21,500 nt of DNA from Bdellovibrio sp. (lineage in GTDB: Bacteria; Myxococcota; SpSt-1050), in the NCBI GenBank assembly GCA_020725805.1, contig DYEF01000025.1:1-21500 (forward strand), in the 5' to 3' direction. The notes under the pieces were generated by a model. That model worked only from the letters and a program-made list of their open reading frames with translations. It ran no database searches and was not told where the DNA came from. Numbering within the stretch: the first letter of the stretch is position 1; each line of letters opens with the position of its first letter. Positions 15,472-21,500 of this stretch are shown here, piece after piece. The position numbers and the translations under genes are program-made.

Positions 15472-16830
15472 ATGCCCAAAGTACTATTTGTGGATGATGA
15501 TTACGAGTTTACGAATATGCTCTCGACCTTCATTTCAATGGAAGGATATGATGCAGAGTCATCAAACTCACCCAGAAAGGCACTGAATCTGATAAAGGAG
15601 AACGACTTCGATTTTATCATTACCGATATAAGAATGCCCGATATGGACGGGCTCAGATTCTTAGAGGAGGCTCTCAGAATAAAACCGGGACTGACCGTCA
15701 TCGTAATGTCTGCATACGGGACATACGAGACGGCAATCGAAGCCGTCAAGCGCGGGGCATATGATTATATCGCCAAACCATTCAACCCGGAAGAACTTAT
15801 GCTCCTTTTGAAAAAGGCGGAGGAGAGGGAAAATCTCAAACGGGAGAACAGCCTTCTGAAAATGCAGCTGAAAAAGGAGTCCGGGCTCGAGTGTATAATC
15901 GGCAACTCCCCTCAGATTCAGGAACTCAAGGAGAAGATAAAGAAGGCAGCGGTTGTGGATGTTACAGTGGTCATTCAGGGAGAGTCCGGCACCGGAAAGG
16001 AACTTGTAGCAAGGGCCATTCACAGCCTGAGCAGAAGGTCAGAGAAGCCTATGATAACAATAAACTGCGCAGCCATACCCGAAAATCTCATTGAAAGCGA
16101 ATTGTTCGGACACGCGAGAGGTTCATTTACCGATGCACATACCGACAAGGCCGGACTCTTCGAAGAGGCAAACGGCTCTACTCTCTTTCTGGACGAAATC
16201 GGGGAGCTCCCGCTCACACTCCAGACAAAACTTTTAAGGGCTATAGAGACGAAGGAGATCAGGAGGATAGGAGAGAACAGGGACAGAAAAGTCGATGTGA
16301 GAATAATTGCCGCCACTTCCAGAAACCTGCCACAGGACGTAAAAAACGGGAGATTCAGGGAAGACCTGTTTTACCGTCTGAACGTCTTTAATATATTTAT
16401 CCCGCCGCTTCGGGAGCGCAGAGATGATATCCCTTTACTCGTCAGATATTTCGCCGAAAAATTCTCTGCCAAGCATAACAGGAAAATCCCTAATATAAGC
16501 AGGGAACTGGTCAGTTATCTTTCGTCACTGAACTGGGAAGGAAATATCAGACAACTCGAAAACGCCGTCGAGAGTGCAGTTATAATGTGTGATTCCGATG
16601 ACCTTGATATATCTCATTTTCCGCAGATGTCAGGCCATAGTCTGCCTGACAGCGAACTGAGTCTTGCCGGTGAAGACAAATCCCTTGCCAGTGCAGTAGC
16701 CCGCTTTGAAAAACAATTCATAATCAGGGTACTTGAATCAGTCGGCGGCAACAGGACAAAGGCCGCAAAGATTATGAATATAAGTCACAGAACATTACTG
16801 TATAAATTAAAGGAGTACGGAATCAAATAA
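15472..16830 (+). CDS. NtrC-family sigma-54-dependent response regulator
   Basis: The 452-residue protein has the standard three parts. A receiver domain (1-120) carries phospho-acceptor Asp52 (ITDIRMPDMDG), Ser80 and Lys102. An AAA+ domain (about 140-370) has Walker A GESGTGKE (170-177), Walker B TLFLDE (237-242) and the RFRED-x-x-YRL arginines (294-303). A Fis-type helix-turn-helix (about 410-450) ends in NISHRTLLYKLKEYGIK. The sigma-54-contact loop reads GSFTDA (217-222) where the canonical form is GAFTGA. It should bind upstream activator sites and open sigma-54 promoters when phosphorylated. No histidine kinase is adjacent, so its signal source is elsewhere. I saw no clear -24/-12 promoter in the intergenic regions. 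The thiolase gene starts 22 bp downstream and may share its transcript. Confidence 0.93.
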   Translation: MPKVLFVDDDYEFTNMLSTFISMEGYDAESSNSPRKALNLIKENDFDFIITDIRMPDMDGLRFLEEALRIKPGLTVIVMSAYGTYETAIEAVKRGAYDYIAKPFNPEELMLLLKKAEERENLKRENSLLKMQLKKESGLECIIGNSPQIQELKEKIKKAAVVDVTVVIQGESGTGKELVARAIHSLSRRSEKPMITINCAAIPENLIESELFGHARGSFTDAHTDKAGLFEEANGSTLFLDEIGELPLTLQTKLLRAIETKEIRRIGENRDRKVDVRIIAATSRNLPQDVKNGRFREDLFYRLNVFNIFIPPLRERRDDIPLLVRYFAEKFSAKHNRKIPNISRELVSYLSSLNWEGNIRQLENAVESAVIMCDSDDLDISHFPQMSGHSLPDSELSLAGEDKSLASAVARFEKQFIIRVLESVGGNRTKAAKIMNISHRTLLYKLKEYGIK

Positions 16831-16852
16831 ACCATTTAAAAGGAGTATTAAT

Positions 16853-18031
16853 ATGAAGAAGGTAGTAATTGTGAGTGCTGTCAGGACAGCTATCGGTTCT
16901 TTCGGAGGAATGTTTAAGGATATCCCAGCAATGGAACTCGGAGTCATTGCAGCAGAAGAGGCAATAAAAAGGGCAAAAATAGAGAAAAAGGATATTCAGG
17001 ATGTAATTGTCGGACACTGCTTTATGCGAACCGATGAAATAAATATAGCCAGATGCATATCACTTAAGAGCGGAATACCGTTTACCACACCTGCCGTTAC
17101 GATACAGAGGCAGTGTTCATCGAGTATGCAGGCCTTAGTGTTCGGTGCACAACAGATTATGACTGAAGAGAACGATACTGTGCTGATTGGCGGTGTCGAG
17201 AATATGAGCCGTATTCCATATATCCTGAAGACGGCCAGATGGGGAACAAGGCTGAAACATTCAGAACTGACCGATATGCTCTGGGAAGGTCTCACCGACC
17301 CCTTAACAGGCCAGATTATGGGGATTACGGCAGAAAATCTGGCAGAAAAATACAATATCTCGAGACAGGAGCAGGACGAGGTTGCACTCCTTAGTCACAA
17401 GAGAGCAGTAGCGGCAATCGATGCCGGAAAGTTCAAAGACGAGATAGTTCCGGTTGTAATCAAAAGTAAAAAAGGAGATAAAATACTGGATACAGACGAA
17501 CATCCGAGGAGAGATATATCCCCGGAATCACTCTCAAAACTGCCTCCTGCCTTCAAGGAAAACGGGACGGTTACCGCCGGTAATGCCTCCGGTATAAATG
17601 ACGGCGCTGCATTTGCAGTAATTATGTCAGAGGAAAAGGCAAAATCGCTCGGCCTCAAACCGCTCGCAGAGATAGTATCCCACGGTGTGGCCGGAGTAGA
17701 ACCCGAACTTATGGGTTACGGACCTGTTCCGGCAACCCAGAAGGCACTGAAAAGGGCTGGACTCACCTTAAAAGATATAGGACTTATAGAATTAAACGAG
17801 GCATTTGCCGCCCAGTATCTCGCCTGTGAAAAACTTCTTGGACTGAACCGTGACATCACAAATGTAAACGGCTCAGGAATTGCCCTCGGACATCCCGTCG
17901 GATGTACAGGCCTGAGAATCGTTGTGAGTCTCATCTATGAAATGAAGCGGAGAGACACAGAACTGGGTCTTGCCACACTCTGCGTGGGAGGCGGAATGGG
18001 TAAGGCTGTAATCATCAGAAATATCAGATAG
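16853..18031 (+). CDS. Acetyl-CoA acetyltransferase (thiolase)
   Basis: The 392-residue length and layout are those of a type II thiolase. The nucleophilic cysteine is Cys88 (QRQCSSSMQ), followed by NEAFA at 315-319, His347 in GIALGHPVGCTG and the general-base Cys377 in LCVGGGMG. The enzyme either joins two acetyl-CoA to acetoacetyl-CoA or cleaves 3-ketoacyl-CoA. The direction and chain length cannot be read from the sequence. The residues after Cys88 are S-S-S, where many thiolases have G/A-S-G. A ribosome site AAAAGGAG lies before the start. No beta-oxidation or polyhydroxybutyrate partner gene is in the window. It may be co-transcribed with the regulator upstream and the permease downstream. 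Confidence 0.92.
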   Translation: MKKVVIVSAVRTAIGSFGGMFKDIPAMELGVIAAEEAIKRAKIEKKDIQDVIVGHCFMRTDEINIARCISLKSGIPFTTPAVTIQRQCSSSMQALVFGAQQIMTEENDTVLIGGVENMSRIPYILKTARWGTRLKHSELTDMLWEGLTDPLTGQIMGITAENLAEKYNISRQEQDEVALLSHKRAVAAIDAGKFKDEIVPVVIKSKKGDKILDTDEHPRRDISPESLSKLPPAFKENGTVTAGNASGINDGAAFAVIMSEEKAKSLGLKPLAEIVSHGVAGVEPELMGYGPVPATQKALKRAGLTLKDIGLIELNEAFAAQYLACEKLLGLNRDITNVNGSGIALGHPVGCTGLRIVVSLIYEMKRRDTELGLATLCVGGGMGKAVIIRNIR

Positions 18032-18053
18032 GTATCTCTTTTCCGATACTCAT

Positions 18054-19736
18054 ATGAATTTTAATATCAGTATTTTTCTGCCACAGCTATACTCTCTGAA
18101 AAATTCGCTCTTCTCCTCTTTCAGAAAACAGGACCGGCTGAAAAACATATTCTTCATTCTTCTCGGAATTGTCTTTGTGACAGCATTGTTCTATCTCTCT
18201 GAATTCATTGTACTCAGAATTCTCTCGATTGACATAATAGGAGAGGTTGTTGCCAAGAGAATTCTCTCGATGCTTCTTATGACGGTCTTCTTTCTCGTAC
18301 TCTTCTCTTCTGTCATCACCTCGCTGACATCCTTTTACACTGCGGACGACCTGAATATCATTTTGTCACTACCGGCCGGATTCGAATCCGTCTTCTTTTC
18401 GAGGATATTAAAATCCTTTATCAACTCCTCCTGGATGCCCCTCGGCTTCATCCTCCCCGTCATTTACGGATTTGCATCAGCCCTTAGGGCAGATATTCAG
18501 GCATATATACTGACCATAGTCTTTCTGATATTCTTCTTCCTGATACCGGTCTCGGCCGGGACAATGCTTATCACACTTATCGTAAGGATATTCCCTGCCA
18601 CAAGAATTAAGGAGATACTCATAATCACAGGCATAGTGGCTTTTTCGTTATTATATATATGGTTCAGGATGTTCCAGCCCGAAAGGTTTCTGAATCCTGA
18701 CGGGCTCTCCACAATGATAGAATTTATAGCGAGGTTCGATGTCCCGGGTTCAGTACTCATTCCCTCGACATGGACCACAGAACTGATTTTTGCCTCGCTC
18801 AAGGCTTCGGTGATAAATACGACAAGTCTTATGGCACTGATATCAACTGCCGTCGCAATGATTTTTCTCTCCGCTCTCTTTGTAGACAGATTATATCCCG
18901 AGGCATTCTCGAGGACACAGGAGGGGAAGAAGAGAGGAAATGCAAGGAGCCTCTTTGCCCGCCGCTTCACGGAGTTACTGCCGGTATCCAGACTCCCGAG
19001 AGTAATTATGTATAAGGACATTCTCGAATTCATAAGACAACCTTCCCAGTGGTCACAACTGATTCTTCTTACGGCACTGCTGATTGTCTATATCTACAAT
19101 TTCAGGTATTTCAGAAATATCCAGCTTACCGGACTGATCTCCCAGTGGGGTCTTTATTTCCTGAATATGGGGCTGTGCGGATTTGTCATTGCTGCCCTCG
19201 GAGCAAGATTTATCTATCCTGCAATCTCTCTGGAAAGAAATTCTTTCTATCTGTACAAAATTGCACCCGTCTCAATGAAGAAATTCATATATTCCAAATT
19301 CTTCATATATGCGGTTCCGCTTACATTTGCGAGTGTTGCAGTTACCGCCGTAAGTAATCTGATACTAAAATCCAGTACAGAATACTTCATTATTTCACTT
19401 TTAATGTCATTCGTCATTGCGGTAGCAGTATCAGGCATAGGGACAGCTGTTGGTGCAATTTATCCGAACTTCAGGGCGGTAGACCCGGCATCAATTCCGG
19501 CATCTGCCGGGGGTGTCATATATATGATATCTTCGATGAGTACCGTTATTCTCCTGATTGTCCTCACAATCTGGCCTACCGCATTCATAAGATTTCCGGG
19601 ATACGCTGCAAAAGCAGGTTTTAAGGTATATCTTATTTCCGGCATCAGCATCCTTCTCATAATCCTGATTCTGTTCTTCTCTACTGTATTTATGCTCGGT
19701 TATGCCGCAAAGAGACTCGAGGAATATGAGCAGTAA
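18054..19736 (+). CDS. ABC-2-like exporter permease (putative ABC exporter, PF16949-like)
   Basis: This 560-residue, very hydrophobic protein shows about twelve membrane segments (for example 32-54, 68-92, 150-172, 186-206 and several after 330). Family-like stretches are ADDLNIILSLPAGFESVFFSRILKS at about 97-121 and the block ALGARFIYPAISLERNSFYLYKIAP at about 382-406. These fit the large permeases of putative ABC exporters, in which a separate ATPase drives transport. No ATP-binding motif is present in it or in its neighbours. The substrate is unknown. The start lacks a visible ribosome site (CCGATACTCAT before ATG), so it may be translated by coupling or weakly. Its end overlaps the next gene by 11 bp. 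Confidence 0.78.
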   Translation: MNFNISIFLPQLYSLKNSLFSSFRKQDRLKNIFFILLGIVFVTALFYLSEFIVLRILSIDIIGEVVAKRILSMLLMTVFFLVLFSSVITSLTSFYTADDLNIILSLPAGFESVFFSRILKSFINSSWMPLGFILPVIYGFASALRADIQAYILTIVFLIFFFLIPVSAGTMLITLIVRIFPATRIKEILIITGIVAFSLLYIWFRMFQPERFLNPDGLSTMIEFIARFDVPGSVLIPSTWTTELIFASLKASVINTTSLMALISTAVAMIFLSALFVDRLYPEAFSRTQEGKKRGNARSLFARRFTELLPVSRLPRVIMYKDILEFIRQPSQWSQLILLTALLIVYIYNFRYFRNIQLTGLISQWGLYFLNMGLCGFVIAALGARFIYPAISLERNSFYLYKIAPVSMKKFIYSKFFIYAVPLTFASVAVTAVSNLILKSSTEYFIISLLMSFVIAVAVSGIGTAVGAIYPNFRAVDPASIPASAGGVIYMISSMSTVILLIVLTIWPTAFIRFPGYAAKAGFKVYLISGISILLIILILFFSTVFMLGYAAKRLEEYEQ

Positions 19737-20622
19737 AATTCTTATCATAGGGGGCGATGGCCTTATCGGAAATTATCTGGCAGAGAGATTCAGGGCAGAA
19801 AAAAATTTCGTAGGTATAGCAGACAGAAATATCAGAAGAAGAAATTTCGACGAACACATCGAGGCCGATACCACCCGGGAAGGAATCTGGACAGAAAGGC
19901 TAAGAGACTATGAAATACTAATCAATCTGGCCGGTGCAAATATTGGCAGAAGATGGAGCAAAAAATATAAGGAAGAGATAATCAGCAGCAGGGTTCTGAC
20001 GACAAAAATGATTTCCGAAGCAGTTTCAAAAAACCAGATTCTGTTCAATGCCTCGGCTGTCGGCTATTACGGAAACTGCGGTGATAAGATTCTTACAGAA
20101 GATGAGTTAGGGCAAAATGATTTCTTATCAACTGTATGTCAGAAGTGGGAAGAGACTGCGCTGAAATCAGTGGTCAACGGAGCAAAAGTATATATTATGC
20201 GATTCGGAGTAGTTGCATCAAAAAGCGGAGGGGCTTTTTCAAAACTTATCAGAAATCACAGATTGATGCTCGGTTCTGTGCTCGGAAACGGGAACCAGTA
20301 TTTCTCGCCGGTTCATATTGAAGATATATTTTCGGCAATAAAATTCCTAATCAGCAGAACTCCGGAAGAAAGTATCTACAACTTTACAATACCAAACCCA
20401 ATAACGAACAGAGAACTTACATATAAAATTGCACAGGCAGTAAGAAGACCCGTAATAATTCCCTTTATTCCGTCCTTTATACTCAGAATACTGCTCGGGG
20501 AATTTGCAGACACGCTGCTATTCAGTCAGAGGGCAATACCCGAAAGACTCACCAGACTGGGCTTCGAATTCAGATTCAATACCATTAGCGGGATTCTTGA
20601 TAATCTAATCTCTTTTGATTGA
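19726..20622 (+). CDS. TIGR01777/SDR39U1-family NAD(P)-binding epimerase-like protein
   Basis: I start the gene at 19726 (298 residues), because MSSKILIIGGDGLIG begins exactly where the Rossmann fold should; an upstream ATG at 19702 would only add eight codons inside the permease gene. The nucleotide motif is GGDGLIG at 9-15 where GGTGFIG is usual. The family blocks follow: INLAGANIG at 66-74, RRWSKKYKEEIISSR at 75-89, the VGYYG active-site region at 112-116, HIED at 197-200 and LLGEFAD at 256-262. Members (YfcH, SDR39U1) are short-chain dehydrogenase-like proteins, often without known substrate. The gene overlaps the permease end by 11 bp, with CGAGG just before its start. Confidence 0.88.
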   Translation: MSSKILIIGGDGLIGNYLAERFRAEKNFVGIADRNIRRRNFDEHIEADTTREGIWTERLRDYEILINLAGANIGRRWSKKYKEEIISSRVLTTKMISEAVSKNQILFNASAVGYYGNCGDKILTEDELGQNDFLSTVCQKWEETALKSVVNGAKVYIMRFGVVASKSGGAFSKLIRNHRLMLGSVLGNGNQYFSPVHIEDIFSAIKFLISRTPEESIYNFTIPNPITNRELTYKIAQAVRRPVIIPFIPSFILRILLGEFADTLLFSQRAIPERLTRLGFEFRFNTISGILDNLISFD

Positions 20623-20647
20623 CATCCGGCAAATATTTAACTATCAT
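20619..20647 (+). promoter_or_regulatory. Promoter of the Cys-rich lipoprotein gene, overlapping the previous stop codon
   Basis: A perfect TTGACA (20619-20624) contains the TGA stop of the epimerase-like gene (20620-20622). After 17 bp comes TATCAT (20642-20647, five of six). Transcription would start near 20654 and give a short leader with AAAGGAG at 20665-20671, five bases before ATG. Confidence 0.7.
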
Positions 20648-20676
20648 ATAAAGGTAACTACTTCAAAGGAGTAAAA

Positions 20677-21240
20677 ATGAAGTTTAAGGTTTTAGTGTTA
20701 GTATTTGCTTTTTTCTTAATTTCATCGTTTGCGGTTATCATCTCGTCCTGTGGCATTCTGGATGATGAGGAAGGCACAAAAGTGGACTGTGACAAGTTAT
20801 GCAATAAAGAGAAAGAGTGCGACAAGGAGATGACGGAGCAGGATGTAAAAGATTGCCTGGACGGATGCAAAAAGGCTGTGGAGAGCGGTTATTATCAGGA
20901 TACTTTCCAAAAATCAGTAAATGACTGTTATGAAAAATCCTGCACGGAAATTGATAGTTGTATTGACAAATCCACCAGTTCCTGCAAGGCCCCGGACTAT
21001 ATGCCCTACGTAAATGCCGCCTGTGATAAGATGATCGAATGCGGAGCAGAAGGGACAAAGGAAGAATGCGTTGCCGGAGGAAAAGAAGCACTTGATAAAG
21101 AAGTAAAGGAAGGCGGAATGCTCAGGTGTATGACAGATAAGATATTTACAGATATGGCAGCCTGTATTAAAAAGGCAAACTGCAGCTCTATCGACGCTGA
21201 TATGGATAAGTGCATGGAAGAGATATTAGGAATGAAATAA
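20677..21240 (+). CDS. Cys-rich lipoprotein with an internal duplication
   Basis: The 187-residue protein begins with a long lipoprotein signal peptide and lipobox ISSC (Cys25). The mature part has sixteen further cysteines in two similar halves. Half one has C38, C42, C48, C60, C64, C84, C89 and C95. Half two has C103, C116, C122, C131, C151, C163, C169 and C179. Shared spacings include C-x5-C near the start and end of each half (C42/C48 and C89/C95; C116/C122 and C163/C169), with amphipathic helical sequence between. An even number of exported cysteines suggests disulfide-linked helical hairpins. Similar small Cys-rich lipoproteins occur in Deltaproteobacteria and Myxococcota. No enzyme motif is seen. 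It has its own promoter and intrinsic terminator, so it is expressed on its own and probably well. Confidence 0.85.
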   Translation: MKFKVLVLVFAFFLISSFAVIISSCGILDDEEGTKVDCDKLCNKEKECDKEMTEQDVKDCLDGCKKAVESGYYQDTFQKSVNDCYEKSCTEIDSCIDKSTSSCKAPDYMPYVNAACDKMIECGAEGTKEECVAGGKEALDKEVKEGGMLRCMTDKIFTDMAACIKKANCSSIDADMDKCMEEILGMK

Positions 21241-21268
21241 ATCTATCAAATATTTCACAACAATTGTT

Positions 21269-21293
21269 AAGCCCGCTTTATGCGGGCTTTTTT
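21269..21293 (+). terminator. Rho-independent terminator
   Basis: AAGCCCGC (21269-21276) pairs with GCGGGCTT (21282-21289) around the loop TTTAT, and a T-run (21288-21293) follows. It lies 29 bases after the stop of the Cys-rich lipoprotein gene and closes its transcript. Confidence 0.93.
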
Positions 21294-21374
21294 ATTTCCT
21301 GATATCCCCAAAATCTTGCATTTTGGTTCTGCAAATGTTATTCACAGACCTGAGGTGAATCCTGAGTTTCCCAA

Positions 21375-21500
21375 TTAGTGCGGTATTTTGTTAAGCTCGA
21401 TATTAAGAGTATTCCCCGATATTTCGTCTTCTAATGTTATTGTCCATCTGTCTCTTAAATTTTCCAGCACTTTTCTTGCAGATTTTCCTTCTTTCTGCTC
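21375..21500 (-). CDS. C-terminal fragment of a minus-strand gene cut by the window edge
   Basis: On the minus strand the frame is open from the window end to a TAA at 21375-21377, giving 41 residues. They begin EQKEGKSARKVLENLRDRW, continue with a beta-like ITLEDEISGNTLNIELN and end in KIPH. The mix of a charged helix and a strand pair looks like real coding sequence. The start and most of the gene lie outside the window, so no family can be given. It would converge on the Cys-rich lipoprotein gene. A weak 7-bp hairpin at 21308-21326 without a T-run lies between. Confidence 0.5.
   Translation of the reverse strand, partial: EQKEGKSARKVLENLRDRWTITLEDEISGNTLNIELNKIPH

Noticed and set aside
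18497-19033. Minus-strand frame (178 codons) opposite the exporter permease
   Set aside because: Antisense shadow of a hydrophobic membrane protein gene, without a start signal or domain.
21308-21326. Hairpin CCAAAAT/ATTTTGG between the convergent genes at the right end
   Set aside because: It is AT-rich and no T-run follows on either strand, so I do not call it a terminator.
1-21500. CRISPR arrays, insertion sequences, integrases, rRNA, riboswitches
   Set aside because: I found no regularly spaced repeats, transposase motifs, terminal inverted repeats or rRNA-like sequence; the single tRNA is not flanked by an integrase or a duplicated attachment site.

Overview
The window looks like a chromosomal segment of a Gram-negative, Deltaproteobacteria/Myxococcota-like bacterium of moderate-to-low GC. 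The evidence is a TolQ/TolR/TonB-type energy system, lipobox proteins, a barrel-like secreted protein, a delta-60 repeat protein, a choice-of-anchor-D/PKD lipoprotein, a duplicated Cys-rich lipoprotein, an FHA-GAF-cyclase, an NtrC-type regulator and an LL-diaminopimelate-aminotransferase-like enzyme. The lineage is an inference from gene content only. There is no transposase, integrase, CRISPR array, rRNA or phage gene. The genetic code is standard, with TGA used as stop in several tight gene overlaps.

Left part (54-7811, all minus strand): two compact, translationally coupled cassettes. Cassette A (7811 down to 3862) encodes a small lipoprotein, a secreted coiled-coil protein with a C-terminal membrane anchor, a charged 174-aa protein, and an FHA-GAF-class III nucleotide cyclase with a full set of catalytic residues. 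After a 101-bp gap that holds a direct repeat and a possible promoter, cassette B (3760 down to 54) encodes a secreted metallopeptidase related to dipeptidyl peptidase III (M49), a TPR lipoprotein, an unrecognised 222-aa cytoplasmic protein, and a barrel-like secreted protein. I infer an envelope-facing signalling and processing locus. None of its small proteins has a function I recognise.

Centre (7812-15125, plus strand): a divergent promoter region with a 21-bp near-perfect palindrome over the -35 box leads into a delta-60 repeat propeller. The reading frame of that gene continues past its stop with repeat-like sequence. Next comes a run starting with a lipoprotein that has four ASPM/SPD-2/Hydin-like domains plus a PKD domain, followed closely by tolQ-, tolR- and tonB/tolA-like genes. 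A two-TM HAMP protein without an output domain and a DapL-type aminotransferase follow.

Right part (15126-21500): a tRNA-Ala(CGC) on the minus strand has its own promoter. On the plus strand come an NtrC-type response regulator without a neighbouring kinase, a thiolase, an ABC-2-like exporter permease without its ATPase, and a TIGR01777/SDR39U1-type protein coupled to it. A Cys-rich lipoprotein follows as a stand-alone unit with its own promoter (the -35 box overlaps the previous stop codon) and a strong intrinsic terminator. The right edge cuts a minus-strand gene of which only 41 C-terminal residues are visible. Several promoters fit a sigma-70-type pattern (TTGACA-like, 16-17 bp, TATAAT-like).
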